64,000 nucleotides of DNA from Heliopora coerulea (GCA_030142905.1 JASJOG010000243.1:237501-301500); one strand, 5' to 3'. Shown: positions 42,027 through 53,969, numbered from the stretch's first letter. Translations and numbers: made by a program. The notes: generated by a model from the sequence alone, not told the origin.

Positions 42027-43151
42027 TTAGACATAGGTCGCGGAATCATGGTCACCATGCCCCCGCACAGATTTTACGACAATATTTTCAGACAATGTAT
42101 GCCCGCTGTCCGTGTAAGTCTCCGCTCTTGGTCGTACGAATGACATCGACATACAACAAGGGAAATTACGAAGTTTATCGTGTCCTTTCTTAGGTTGTGA
42201 AACCGTGTAAGCCATGGTCGCCGCTAGACCAAGCTCAAAAAGCCTGAACAACGTCTGATAGCTCCACCATGGCCAGGGCTTCGGCACCACGGGACCTCTG
42301 GCCCTAACATTAAAAACACCCACCATTGCGTATACTTGAATCACAGCACAAGCTATCCCCAGGCCTGCCGTAGCCATAGTAACACGCGCAACCTTTCTTG
42401 TGTTACTTTCTTTGTTACTGTACTTAACTTTCCCACCGGTTAAAGTGGCGTCATTGGAGGCGCTCGCTCGAACGCTGATTCGTTTCAAAGTTTGTCGGTG
42501 TGTCTTCGACTGCCTCATCACTTTGATACCGCTGTAAAAGACACTCGCAGCTACAACCAGCGTGCAAATTATAAAATAGAGCATACAAGTGATCACCAGG
42601 GCACTTGTGTTTGGTACATAGGAAGTTACCACCTCGGCTATAACGACCAGGGTAAAGTGTACCACAATGACACCGATGATAAATCTCAAGCTTTGGATTT
42701 TTCGCGAAGAGAAGCTAACTTTTGCTGCTTCAAGGAAGGCGTAGTGAATAAGCGTGAAGCCGGCCGCGAGGCATGGGAAGCCAATGCCAAACAAAAGTCG
42801 TTCAAGCACTATGGGAGTTCCACTAGCGTTTTCGACCATTTCGTACGGGTAAAGAAAGAGAGCTAATGCCCTTGTTGTTCCGAATACAATGAGTAGAAAG
42901 TTGACAGCATAACAGAAACGACGAGTGACCAGTAACGGCGTCTTACGAGCGCGAAGTAAGGCCATCGCGGACCAAATTACCAAAAGTAAAAACGCTATTC
43001 CGAAACCAATCCAATGTAGTTCCCATGCCCACTGCCAGACGTGTTTAGCTGCGGGCCACTCTGGGATAGGTTCAGCATTCGGTGCATAGTTGCTTTCTGG
43101 TTCTGCTGTTGGCTCTGGAGTCGTCTCAGGTTCGCTCCTTGGGTCTCTCAT
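42027..43151 (-). CDS. PRRT3/PRRT4-like multi-pass membrane protein, copy 2 (374 aa, intronless)
   Basis: Same layout as copy 1. A proline/glutamate-rich N-terminus (PETTPEPTAEPE) precedes WAWELHWIGF at 41-50 and hydrophobic segments at about 45-66, 80-105, 118-140, 153-177, 184-208, 255-280 and 300-317. Shared motifs with copy 1 are FGTTRALALFLYPYE, SGTPIVLERLLFGIGFP, YSGIKVMRQ and PKPWPWWSYQT. The C-terminal tail differs and is shorter. The two proteins are clearly paralogous but well diverged, so the tandem duplication is not recent. Both stay intact with full reading frames, which argues for function. Same orientation, about 3.2 kb apart. Confidence 0.8.
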   Translation of the reverse strand: MRDPRSEPETTPEPTAEPESNYAPNAEPIPEWPAAKHVWQWAWELHWIGFGIAFLLLVIWSAMALLRARKTPLLVTRRFCYAVNFLLIVFGTTRALALFLYPYEMVENASGTPIVLERLLFGIGFPCLAAGFTLIHYAFLEAAKVSFSSRKIQSLRFIIGVIVVHFTLVVIAEVVTSYVPNTSALVITCMLYFIICTLVVAASVFYSGIKVMRQSKTHRQTLKRISVRASASNDATLTGGKVKYSNKESNTRKVARVTMATAGLGIACAVIQVYAMVGVFNVRARGPVVPKPWPWWSYQTLFRLFELGLAATMAYTVSQPKKGHDKLRNFPCCMSMSFVRPRAETYTDSGHTLSENIVVKSVRGHGDHDSATYV

Positions 43152-44080
43152 TCCTCGGTTAATCGAATATCTATTCCGTAATTACGGTCTAAAGATCACG
43201 TGTTGTTCTTGTCCAAGACTGCTTTTGTCTGTCGCGAAACAAACGAATCTTCGGTTAAGTTTTAGTCTCGATTCACGACTGGGAAGTAATATTAAGGTGT
43301 TGTTCAAACATCTGCTTCGTTCTAGAAGATACCTTAGATGCAATCGTTGACGTAATCTGCCGAACGCATCACGAAAAAATGTGAGGCAAATATCAAATGC
43401 GAATGAACAAGTAGTTAGGAACAAGGCATCTGAATTGCAAATCCAGCTCCAGCGAAGGCCGTAATAGATATTCCGAGTGCACTGTTGGACAATATATCTC
43501 ACACTCGTGGTTTTAATTAACGTCGCAACCACTAACCAAACGAATGACGACTCTCAGATGTCTAAAGAATAACAGGAATTCATATTAAAAATAATCAGTA
43601 ATCCGACTCCAGGGATTGTCAACATCTGAGAAGATCAGAAAGTCTTCCGAAATGTTTATACTTCACATTAACCACGCCAATGAGTCATTGAACGATTAGC
43701 TTAATGAATTTCTATTCCTTGATTAGATTACCATGAGAAACATAGTATATAACACCAGGTTCTGCTTTCGGTTGTTTTTGAGCCGTAGGAAGGCGTATTT
43801 ATTTAGAGACGAATCGTGGCAACAGTTGATTAATTGCTCCCTACGCAATTGAGAAGGGAAAGAAGTGGGATAATTACAGTCTAGCATCTAGGTTAAACTG
43901 TCTTACTTACAGAAAGTTTGGTCGTGTGAAAGACTTTTCGACGGTAAAGGAGCTTCCCTACTCAAACTTCGTTCTCGCAAACATTCACATGCTTGAATAA
44001 ACCTGAGCAGTTCGATAAAGAATTCAATCGGAAGATGATACTTTGAATATTTATTATCGATTCCTTCCGTTTGCACTAAG

Positions 44081-44098
44081 CCCCCCCCCCCCCCCCCC
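44081..44098 (+). repeat. Run of 18 cytosines
   Basis: Eighteen consecutive C on the + strand. Length calls in such runs are unreliable. The G-rich complement could form a quadruplex. Confidence 0.9.
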
Positions 44099-44639
44099 TT
44101 TACACGGTCATGCGATTGTCAACCAGCAGCAATTACCAGCTAGTGGAATCCGTGAAAAAATTACGTCAGCACAGGTGTTTTTTCGTTTGCAAACAAAACT
44201 TTCGATACGCAGGTGGATCAGTCATGAATTTCGTTTGGGTGATGTTAGTTTCAGGTATCTTGCCAAAAGGTATCTTTAGTGAACATATCTTTCCAGAACA
44301 TTTTGGCACCGTGCACTGAAATACAGGAATGTCGTACCGAAAACACTCATGGCTTGACTTCGCGAACGAAGATTCAGGAAGGTGAATGTCCACGTCCACT
44401 ACAGGCACACTCATGGCTAAACAGTTCTGTAGGGGACAGGCAGGTCTGGCCACAACGAATAAAGGGAAACGGCTGGTCTGTGGTGGCCGAAAATACTTGG
44501 CTAGTAAACCGACGACCAAAGTTCTTCTCGGGAGGGCAGGAAAACCCTCTGCCCCCTCAGTAAGAATAAGAATTGTAGTTTCACAAACCTGAAACTATCA
44601 ATAAACTACATCGACAAAAACGATTTTTAGTTTTTGTCA

Positions 44640-44740
44640 AGTATTGGTCTAATTTTCAAGTGCCAAACATTTTTTAAGCGATTATCCTCGTGAATTGAGG
44701 TTTAATCACCTCGTCATCAGATTTGCATTAACTACCCTTA
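44640..44740 (-). repeat. Retroelement tail fragment with a hammerhead-like CTGATGA core
   Basis: On the - strand, CTGATGA (44714-44720) is followed by a GAGGT/ACCTC stem, but the GAAA expected after it is replaced by an aattcacg-type sequence. It looks like a decayed member of the Penelope-type hammerhead-like tails. Confidence 0.35.
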
Positions 44741-45381
44741 TCCGGTTTAAACCCCTTCACGCAGTGGCGTAGGAAGCTGGCGGAACTAAGGGGGGTCTGG
44801 GAACAAAATTTTAGCTCAGGGTGGGCGTTTTTCTGTAAATGTTGCAGTTTTACATCTACGGTACAGCACATTTCGAGTTTTGGAGAAAGGAATGTTTTAC
44901 CTTTTTTACCTTACCTAAGAGTGAATTTTTGGACGACATGTGAACGTCCTAGATTTAGTTTTGGTCCGTGCATCCTACACTCCTTCAATAAACGTTTTGA
45001 CTTCCCCAGTCAAGTCACGAATCTCTACTTTTGATGAAGAGATGACCTAGACCTATGCCAAAGGTGGGTGGGAGTAAAAAGACCTCAGTAATGCTCCAAT
45101 GACGGTATCAACAAGTACAGTGGTGGCGCTGGGAATCTCCCGACGCGGGGGCTAAGGTCCCCGACAGGGAGTAAACCTTAATGGCTATGACCACGCCCTC
45201 TTTGTAATTTCGTTCTTTGAAGGTCGAAAACATCATGTTATTATTTTTTTATAAGAATAATTGCAACACTGACCAGAAACAGTTTGCTTTTAGATTTGAC
45301 AAGAAGATAAGAGTCATCGAACACATTAACATATAGTGGCTTCCGCTCGGGTGGCGCATGTGTCGAAGTTGCACCTTTGCT

Positions 45382-45478
45382 CACCATCTGAGTCTTGGTG
45401 GCTCAATGGTTAGAGCGTCTCACATGTCGTCGGGGGGTTGCGGATTCGGTCCCAGTCTGGGACTCAGAAATCGTTTTT
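45382..45478 (+). repeat. tRNA-like SINE
   Basis: The order ctcaccatctgagtc, A-box-like tggctcaatggttagagc, then B-box-like ggttgcggattcggtccc and ggactcagaaa is that of a tRNA-derived SINE. The same family occurs at 22985, 50160 and 50325. It is not a functional tRNA gene, since the anticodon-arm region is not well formed and the copies share flanking non-tRNA sequence. Confidence 0.65.
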
Positions 45479-46439
45479 CTGAGGATTGAGCTTGACGAAC
45501 GTTCATCTCTCATTCTATTATCTTTCTTGGCTAAATCAATAACAAGTTCACATAGTATGTATTAGATATAACATCATGTTTGCCTTGATTTCTTTTGTTT
45601 TTTCAGGTTCCATTAACGACTAATTTACCTCATTCAAATTCATTTGTACTGATAGTACCTCCAGTGACGTCAAGCAGGGTGGTATTAGGACTAATACGAC
45701 CCGGTTTAACGTCACCAGGGGTAGTATTAGTTGAATATCGCAAACATGATATTGCAAAGTAATACCATGAAATATCGGTACGTTAGCTATTAAACTTCCC
45801 GCTCGATTTGGGTCATTTAGTAAACTTTGGTAAAACTTTACGCAACGACCCTCATCTAGCGGAAGTTTCAGTCGCTAATACACCTCATTTCATGGTATTA
45901 CTTTTAATAAATGTATTACCACCAGTGAAAATTTCCCGACGGATTGTTAATTTTTCTCCGACAAGGGGGCTAAGGTTCCCAAACGGGAGGGCTGTAGCCC
46001 CTCTTCCCCCTTCTCTGGCGCCAACCCTGTAAACAACTCGTTGATCACGTTATCTACCGCAGCATCACCGCGAGATATTTACAGCACTTAGTCTACTTTC
46101 TACATGATACAAGGGCGTAACTAGAGACAGAAAGGGTCGAGCGACTCCTGCCCTTTTTGTGGGATGTCTTGTGTGTCTTGGCTGTTAGCGCCTGATTTTT
46201 GCGCTCCTTTACCAAAGCCACGTAGATCTACTGCACTTGAAATGATAAAAATCACCCCGACGGTGCCTGGATACTAGAAACCTTAAGATCTAAGACGCCA
46301 TCTTGAGGCACGATGTCCATTAAAATTTCGGCATTTGAAGAAACCACGGTTTATTGACCAACGTGTTTGGTACTTGTGGCTTGTTTTATGACTCCTAAAA
46401 CGCTCCAGTTCTCATAAAACGACTGTCGTCTTCGTTTGA

Positions 46440-46860
46440 ATTCAATCTTAAGTGACAACTTTATTCACTCCGTGAGTAGACGTCGTCCTTAAGACGTAAA
46501 AATTGTCTGGCTGACGTTGTATGCAGAACGAGGACGGTGTTGAGAATTCACTCAAGAAGAAAAATTATTCATTCTCTTTGTTTTGCATGAAGAATTCCTT
46601 TGTTTAAAGGACGTAGTCATTGAAGTTGGCGTTGTAGATCTTGAGATCCCTATTACCTTCCGACACTTGTCCTTCGAAATTCCTGTTTGTGCTCATGCTC
46701 ATAGGGATAAGACATACGAATGTAAGAGTCAGAGAATTTCCATGTCCGGCAGTACCGACAAGGTTTGTGCCGCTCAATACTCAATGCAAAATGGTCATTA
46801 ACATCAACGAGATAATCTCCCAATTTCAACAATTTCATCCGAGGATCATCGAACGATGAA
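46440..46860. repeat. Dispersed repeat, with a 28 bp block shared with a PGD intron
   Basis: Bases 46561-46588 are identical to 18651-18678, with weaker similarity upstream. The - strand frame at 46653-46838 (CRYCRTWKFSDSYIRMSYP) looks protein-like but lies in this repeat and has no splice or domain support, so it is not called as a gene. Confidence 0.45.
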
Positions 46861-47399
46861 ATATCCAGTCGAGTAACTCAAACTCAAAAGAAACGACAGT
46901 GTGAAGACCTAAAGATTGTTTTCGAAGGACCAGACTCGTGCCCCCCCCCTTCCCAAAAGGCTCACGTGAACGGGGTTTGAAAACAAGAATGAGAAAAGAA
47001 ATTGTAAAAAGTACTATTTATTCTGTATGCGTTAAACTAAATGCATGATTATAATATAAAATCAAAAGAATCAAATATAGATCAGAAAACAAGTAAATGT
47101 AATTTTTATATGTCAGTAATTCGATCCGTTCCTGGAGTCAGTGTTGGTCTTTTCACAACAGCATCTATCGCACTAATTTATAAGACAACTTTTGGAATTT
47201 AATTGAGCATAAATATACCGATTCAGCACACGAAAATGAAGACTCGTCTTTTAAAAACACAGGCGAGACGCAAATGGATTTTATTTGTGACTTATCCATG
47301 TTTTTAAAGACGACTCTTTATCTTCGCATATTGAGCTGGGCTCTTATTTTCATACTTCGATTAAATTTTCCGCCTGCTAAATCATTGATAAATAGTAAG

Positions 47400-47460
47400 A
47401 ACAATAATAATGATAACAATAATAATAATAATAATCATAATCATAATAATAATAATAAAA
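47400..47460 (+). repeat. (AAT)n-rich microsatellite
   Basis: Repeated aataat and aatcat units immediately downstream (- strand sense) of the candidate exon donor at 47469. Confidence 0.7.
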
Positions 47461-47469
47461 TCAACTCAC

Positions 47470-47579
47470 TTTTTGTCTGCAGTTGTCAAGACTATGTCAG
47501 TTAGAACATCCACCTCTCTTGGAAATTTGACTTCACTTTTCCCCAGCTGCTTGTTCAGTGCTGAAAAGTGCTGATCCAT
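47470..47579 (-). CDS. Candidate first coding exon of an unidentified gene
   Basis: From ATG at 47577-47579 the frame reads MDQHFSALNKQLGKSEVKFP, then REVDVLTDIVLTTADK, and meets a good donor (gtgagt) two bases into a codon. The peptide is well composed and not repeat-derived. The next exon, which must start with one base of a codon, was not found down to 43 kb; it may lie beyond the PRRT-like genes or be lost. The family is not recognised. Confidence 0.4.
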
Positions 47580-47599
47580 ACCTTACGGTTATCCAAAAC

Positions 47600-49000
47600 G
47601 ACTGTTCCTTTATATATACATACATACATACATATATATGTAGACTTTTTTGAAAAACGAAGGATTTGCCACCAGTGGCTTTTAGAGTGCTCAATACGAA
47701 AGCAGAGCATTTAATTCAAAACATTTAATTCAATTCAAAACATTTAATTCAAAACATTTAATTCAAGACATTGGATATGTACAAATTAAAAAACTAAAAT
47801 ACGGTTACTCGAGTTTCACGCTCGAAACGATCATCAGACTAAAAACGGGTTAAAAATTACAATGGTTTAAAATTAGCTATATAAAACTTGTTTTCGTGCC
47901 TACACTTAGTTAAGAGCTCAGTCCTTTTGTTCGAAGTATGTTTTCCTGCTTTTAAAATGCAAAGTTTCTCCGCTAGACAAAGGTTGCATTGTTTCCCTCC
48001 ACTTCTATACGCATTCACTCGTTTTAAAATTGACCATTCAATTGCATACTTCGTTTTTGCTTCTTTTAATTCCCATATGTATTTAGAAAGCGCTGTGCTT
48101 AATGCTAAGTACATCTATTTCCAGAAAGCCAAGAACCGAAGACATATATCGGCATGACAGAAGGAGAATTCAAGACAAGATTTCGTTACCAGCAGCAGTC
48201 ATTCAACAACAAGAAATGTACAAGAGTCCAATGAATGTACGTTCTGAGCTCGGAACATTTTTGCGTGAGACAGAAGACGTACAGGACAAAACTGTGTCAG
48301 TTAATAATCCACTTTGTGGTGGTTGGAAAAATGTGCCACTTTATTTCATTGATATTAGTTGTAACTTAATGCCATATTAACTATGCAAACGTCGAGTCTC
48401 CGAAAGAATGAAGGATGAATTAAATCATATTTCCCACTGAAAATTTCCGCGGAGGTGCATGGCGACTGACTCACCCCCTGGATGGTGTAGGAAACACCCC
48501 CCGTCATTGGTGGTGTTTACATGGGAGCGAGTCAACCCTCTTATTAGGGCTGCCTTCTTCGCCGAGATCTCACCTCCCAGTGAAATCCATTGTACAATTT
48601 GTTTCCGTTTTCATGAGATGAGGACCAGCACTCCTAAGCAAGATCTCGGCTCTGACTACACGAGATCTCGCCCAGGTAGGCTGGAAACTTTCCATGTAAA
48701 CACACTCAGAAAGGCTGGCTCACCAAGGTGGGATGGAAAAAATTAATGAACGCATCTGCACTAGATCCAGGCCTACTAGAAGGCCCAGAAAATTCCCATG
48801 TGAAGGCGAGGTAAAATTAAGCCTGCTTATTAAGGCTTGCCCGACCAAGAAGGCTGGTTCGCCTGCATATAAACACCCCCATGAGTATCCCACCGCTGTT
48901 CCTGCCGACAAGCAGTTGACCCACTTCAGTGATTTATTTATATTCCCGACGTCATATCTATCACATCTCCAACTCAAGTTAATCAGGAAATACTGAGGAG
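47600..49000. other. Gene-free stretch of repeat fragments
   Basis: It holds (CATA)n near 47615-47640 and a fourfold short repeat of aaaacatttaattcaa near 47700-47765. A - strand CTGATGA (47831-47837) resembles hammerhead-like retroelement tails. Around 48480-48870 a GC-richer region has gtttacatggga and ccatgtaaacac motifs in opposite orientations, as in MITEs. No gene was supported. Confidence 0.4.
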
Positions 49001-49205
49001 CTAGCTGAAACCATACTTTGCTGTCCGCTATCTTTTATCTTTGCTACATGTGCAGTGGTTAACTTTTTGAACTAATATTTGATTAACTACGGGACTGCTG
49101 AGGAGCTAGCTGAAACCATACTTTTCTGTCCCGCCTGGCCACTATTTTTTATCTTTGCTGCGTGTACAGTGGCTAACTCTTTAAACCGATGTTTGGTCAA
49201 TGACT
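48993..49205 (+). repeat. Tandem duplication, about 105 bp unit
   Basis: ctgaggagctagctgaaacc occurs at 48993 and again at 49098. Both copies continue through matching tatctttgct and gtggctaact-type sequences. Two diverged units are present, non-coding. Confidence 0.7.
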
Positions 49206-50139
49206 ACATCTAGCACAGCACTCCCTGTCGTTGTTTTTCAATGCTCAGCACTAAGATGTTTTCAAGACCTTATAATTACTTATGCGGTTGTTTTTCAACT
49301 CATGTCTGTTTGTTCCTTTTAATGTTTCTGTGCGCGACACTTAAGTAAATACGTAGATTAAAACTGGTTGTGTACATAGTCAAAATTACTGGGAAACCAC
49401 TTTTTCACGTAAAATTGTTATTGTAATAAAAACCCATTCCTTTTCCAGAAGTACCCATAGTTCATTTTTCACACCATCTTCTGATAAAGTTTTCCTTTTC
49501 CGAACTATCTTGGCTGTCATCAACAGGTGAAAAATTATTGTTAATTTCTAACATCACCAAATCAATAGAAGCCAAAGTTAACCAAGACATTGTCGATTTT
49601 GTTCCAGAATGAGGAACAAGCACTATGTTGCAAACGCACCATGCAGCTGAACAAGTCACTCGCTTATTTAGTCTGTCCTAAATGTGGTGTTTTCACATCT
49701 CAGTCGCATAGTTCTTGAGCAGACAGCCACTTCAATGATAATTTGCATATTATTCACCTAGTAGACTGACAAGTGTCATTCACGTGTATTGGGCTCCTTC
49801 TGAACTGACGATGCTAATCGATCGTCTGCACAAATATAAACATGTTCGTCTTATCGTATCATGGATCTTACATTTCTTGTATAAACAGTAGTCTTCTCTG
49901 CTGTTAATTCTACTCTCTACGTGTCTGTTTTTTTCTCGTTTTTTTTTATTTTTACATGCGCAGGTGATGCAACGCTTTGAAAACCTGTCGCATCTCCCAG
50001 GGCACATTGATAGCTCCAGGCGACACAATTTACTGACTCATTAATTTGATAACAGGTCGTGGGAAGTAAAAGTTCTTACCTGTTAATAACAAATTAGAAT
50101 CGATGTGTTTATGGTAGCTTGGTAATTATGTTCTTAATA

Positions 50140-50425
50140 CGGACGCTCTCAAGCTGTTCTCTCTGAAAAACTTTCTGAATCCCTGACGGGAATCGAACCG
50201 TAACCTTCTGATCGCCGGTGAGACGCTCTAACCATTGAGCTACAAAGACTCAGATGGTGAGCGAAGGTTAAATTTGTGTGCTGGTTCGTATAGATGGTAG
50301 ACATATGTACTGCCAGTCTGCTAGTCTGCTAGAGCGTCTCACCGGCGATCAGAAGGTTACGGGTTCGATTCCCGTCAGGGACTCAGAAAGTTTTTCTGAG
50401 AGAACAGCTTGAGAGCGTGCGTATT
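50140..50425. repeat. Inverted pair of tRNA-like SINEs
   Basis: The left copy (about 50140-50262, - orientation) and right copy (about 50325-50425, + orientation) share agagcgtctcaccggcgatc, the B-box-like ggttcgattcccgtcaggga, and a downstream tail caagctgttctctctgaaaa or its complement. Together they form arms of about 95 bp around a spacer of about 100 bp containing the 5' part of the left SINE. Their transcripts could fold into double-stranded RNA. Confidence 0.75.
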
Positions 50426-50568
50426 AAAAACAAATTAGAAATTTAAAATAAGAAACTCATCTCATCAGCTTAAAAGGATAACAGGGTAGCAACTAGAGTC
50501 TATTTTTAATAGCCATTTTTGCAGCAAAAATCTCAACTTGTTGGGTTTGGTATGATATACAGTAAGGT

Positions 50569-50922
50569 AGTGTTTCTCACTGGGGGTGGTACCACCCCCA
50601 GTGAGCGTTCAGAGAACGTGGGGTTAGGAAGCTAAGCACCAGAGAAGGCGTTGGGATTCGAATGGTGGACGTTCATCAGTCATTCACCTCCACAGCATTT
50701 TTAAGTTTCTAGTAGTCATTTAATGATAAAATCTAACATTGACTAACTCAGCAATACCAAACTGAATAACAAGATATTACAGTTATTAAGCTCGGTATTG
50801 CTCTTGGGCTGGGCACTGGCACAGTTACAGAACTCGTGAGTTAAGAGTGCTCAGTGGGGGATGGCAAGAGGTCTCAGTATGAGGTCGGTGGGCGTTCATG
50901 CAAGACAGTTTGAGAACCACTG
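50569..50922. mobile_element. hAT-like non-autonomous element with a 30 bp perfect palindrome
   Basis: The left end tagtgtttctca and inverted right end tgagaaccactg fit hAT termini. Flanks cagtaagg (50561-50568) and cggtaagg (50923-50930) look like an 8 bp target-site duplication with one change. Bases 50576-50605 form a perfect 30 bp palindrome centred on ggtacc. No transposase is present. Confidence 0.65.
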
Positions 50923-50999
50923 CGGTAAGGTGTAATATGACGGTCACGTAGGATGTGGTTGCATGCTGAGGTATGTTTGATGTAGGATAGCATGACAGA

Positions 51000-53046
51000 A
51001 CCCTGATAGATGCACTTCTATGACTTGTGTAGGTTTCAGTCTTTCAATTGAAAATTAAGTTCTCTTGGATTTCATATAGATCTTGTATTAATCCAAGCAT
51101 ACTCTCTCTTTCACTAAAGACAGAAATCTCTCTAAGGGTTACTGACGTGCCACTACAGTTATTCATTATACAGAGGACTTCTCCTGAGGGACTTACCACA
51201 CAGCAGGCTTACTTTCCTAACATCTACCTTCTCAGATTCACTTGGCTGAGCGAAAACTTCCTTCAATAGCTTGTTCAACTTTCTCTAATCACCTAAAATG
51301 AAATTAAAAACATCGATAGCATCTGCAGGAGTGCATTTAAATGGTTGCATTTTCTGCACGTATTAAGTCAACATTAATCCTCTGCGTTCTGAAACCTCTC
51401 TTCCTGCCGGGTGAAATCATCCGACGTTAGGCAGAGTGAGCATCTTTTTGAAATTTCTTTTACGCAAATCCGCCTGGAAGTAGAATGTGGCCGCCAACAA
51501 TGGCATCCCTGCTTTCCAGTTTACCTTTCTGCTCTTCGACTAATTTTTAGCTCTTTAAGTTTAGTTGATGCCTATACAAAGTTTGTCCTTGGAACATTTA
51601 ATGGCCATCGAAAAACAAATATGTCACCGGTACCTGTACCGACTCCTCAACAATTCACAAAGTAAATCATTTGTCACCAAGTACACAGCCCAGTAATGAC
51701 GTTTGTGATGAACAAATGGAGCAGTACATTTATCGGAAAAAGATAGAATGTATAGTGGCCTTTTACAATATAGTATAACTTTTTAAATAGTTTATTACTA
51801 CTCATGTTATTTTTGACACCTATGTTGCAATAATTATTTCATATATTTCTAAATGTGAAGCAGCCGTGTTATTCAACAATAATGTTGTCAAATAGTATTT
51901 AATAAAAGTTAATCAGATCTAAATTCTCCAGATTTTAAGTCAGTTGAAAGTGGGACACTTGCGGTATCATTTTCTTCTATTTTTTTTGACGACATTGAAC
52001 TTTGCGTAGCCTTTAAAGTTTTCAAACATTTATCTCTGACAACCACTGTATGCTCTACTGTATGACAACCATTATATGACAACCCCATGCGACCTACAGA
52101 TTTTCTTTTTTGTCAAGTACTGATCTACTCCATTTTTATTTGCATCATATGTAGAACGGAACAACAAGAAAATGTTACAGATGTTATGGAAGTTTTCAAA
52201 GGTAGCTGGCGGTTTCTGTCTCAAATTTTATTCTTCGGTTTACGTTTCAAACGATGTAATTCGCCGTTATGTGATTCTCAACCTTAATTTCTAGACCTCT
52301 TTCTAACCACCTGTATCGGGCAAAAAAAAATGCAAGACTACGGTGGGTGACTTTGATAGCTTCTTGTGTCTAGACACTACAAAGATTTTTTTTCTCGACT
52401 GAAAAGTAAAGGAGAAACACCTTGTTTGTTTCCTGTGGGAAGTCTACCGGCCGTTTCCCCGCCCTCGCCATGCATAGTGGAAGATGCGGCCACTTTACCT
52501 CTTGACGATACTAGACAATTTGGTATCAGTTGGTAAATGTTGTCTTTTCTTCTTTCAATTTTATTTTGACGGTAGTATTAAAATTACAAGTCGAAATTTG
52601 ACAAACACAAACTAGATAATATCTATGTGAGGTGTTCTCTCTTCTATATGGGATTTTCTGACTGTTTCTCTCTATAGGCATTTCAAACCACATCAATAAT
52701 ATTCCAAGTATTAGTTGCCACGACACCGAACATTCCGAGTATTGACTTGTTATTTTGATGAGACTTTGGGTATTTTAGACAGCCACTTAACTCGAGCCAG
52801 TCCTTAAGAAATGGGTTTTGCGATCTCAGTAAACTTTACAATGAACTTACTAGAACTCCTCGGAATGATCTATGATTAAGCAAATGAATCGAAGATTAAG
52901 GTTGAATACAACCCACGATGAGTAGCCCAATGCCGGCATATATTCAAGCTGGTGGATGTCACATAAGAATTGCAGGTGGGTTTTCAAGTTGTCCAATTTG
53001 ATCCAGGGAACTGACGAAAGACTGACGTTTTACGGTACTTACAGAA
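51000..53046. other. Gene-free stretch
   Basis: AT-rich with short open frames only (for example 51048-51269 and 51411-51665). None has a domain motif or paired splice sites I trust. Nothing else was seen. Confidence 0.4.
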
Positions 53047-53057
53047 TATCGAGAATT

Positions 53058-53254
53058 AAAAACCACGACCAGCCGACAACTTAAAAAAGTATAAAATAAA
53101 ACATATTCCGAAAAATAAAGACATCTTGGAAAACTCAAGATGAGTCAAAACAAGACGAATATATGAGACTGTATACTATATATACTCATCTTGTTTTGAC
53201 TCATATCTTGAGTTTTCCAAGACGCCTCTATTTTTCGGGATATGTTTTATTTTA
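53058..53254. mobile_element. Foldback repeat with an 11 bp target-site duplication
   Basis: tatcgagaatt at 53047-53057 and 53255-53265 flanks the element. It begins ccacgaccagccgacaactt, as the element at 8017 does, and then forms a hairpin of about 76 bp arms (about 53090-53166 and 53180-53257) around a short AT loop. The arms read aactcaagatgagtcaaaac and its inverted copy. A shorter derivative of the family at 8017-8316. Confidence 0.75.
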
Positions 53255-53324
53255 TATCGAGAATTGTTTGGCAAGATTGAACTCAGAAATGATTTGACAG
53301 CTCCAGACAAGGTCTAAGCCGTAG

Positions 53325-53400
53325 CCTTCTGAGTAAACCTCTCAACATCTGAACCGCTAGAACATGTCACATTTTATCAGAAGGCTGGGGGTTGATTCCA
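53325..53400 (+). repeat. Degenerate tRNA-like SINE fragment
   Basis: cctctcaacatctgaaccgctagaac and tcagaaggctgggggttgattcc keep the spacing of the SINE family at 45382, with many changes. Confidence 0.35.
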
Positions 53401-53851
53401 TTCCGTTTAGAAAATAGGTCCTGTGTTGAGGACCTTGACAAAATTCCAACAATCGACTAAATCAAGTAATATCGGAAGCAATATTCCATCAATCCTCTTA
53501 CGAGGGGGGAAGTGGAAAGATCTTTAGTGAACTGCTCCCACTTTTAGGCGTTTCTCAAGCAATCAACGAAGAATTAACTTGATATAAAGTGAAAGAAATT
53601 AACAGCTCTGGTATAAATACCGACAAAAAAGGCCGAACATCAATTACAAGCCACGAGCGTTGTAAAACTGTGTAGATATATGTACATCCAGACACACACA
53701 AACACACACACACACAAACAAACACACTTCTTTATATATACCAAAGGTGAGGACTAGGAAGGTTGCAGTGTTGGTTTGAAAATGAAGAGCGCTCAATACC
53801 ATACCAGTAGAGAGAATAAAGTAGGAAATTGTAATTGATGTTTGGGCTTTT

Positions 53852-53855
<4 letters not shown>

Positions 53856-53893
<38 letters not shown>
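53856..53893 (+). repeat. (AT)n microsatellite followed by a TG-rich run
   Basis: About 19 AT units, then gtgggtgtgtgtgta. A (CA)n run lies nearby at 53690-53725. These produce the Tyr/Ile open frames on both strands. Confidence 0.9.
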
Positions 53894-53896
<3 letters not shown>

Positions 53897-53969
53897 GGTG
53901 TGTGTGTACACGTATGTATATGCTTGCGTATGTATGTATGAAATAAGCAAGAATCCTTTTCCCATGCAC

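Noticed and set aside
44166..44519. 117-residue - strand frame with several cysteines
   Set aside because: No motif, no splice support; it overlaps + strand frames of equal quality in a repeat-rich area.
45118..46032. Possible 0.9 kb transposon with acag...ggcgc termini
   Set aside because: The two ends match only loosely and no target-site duplication was visible.
50160..50395. tRNA genes
   Set aside because: A- and B-box-like motifs are present, but the copies share non-tRNA flanks and lack a clean cloverleaf, so they are tRNA-derived SINEs.
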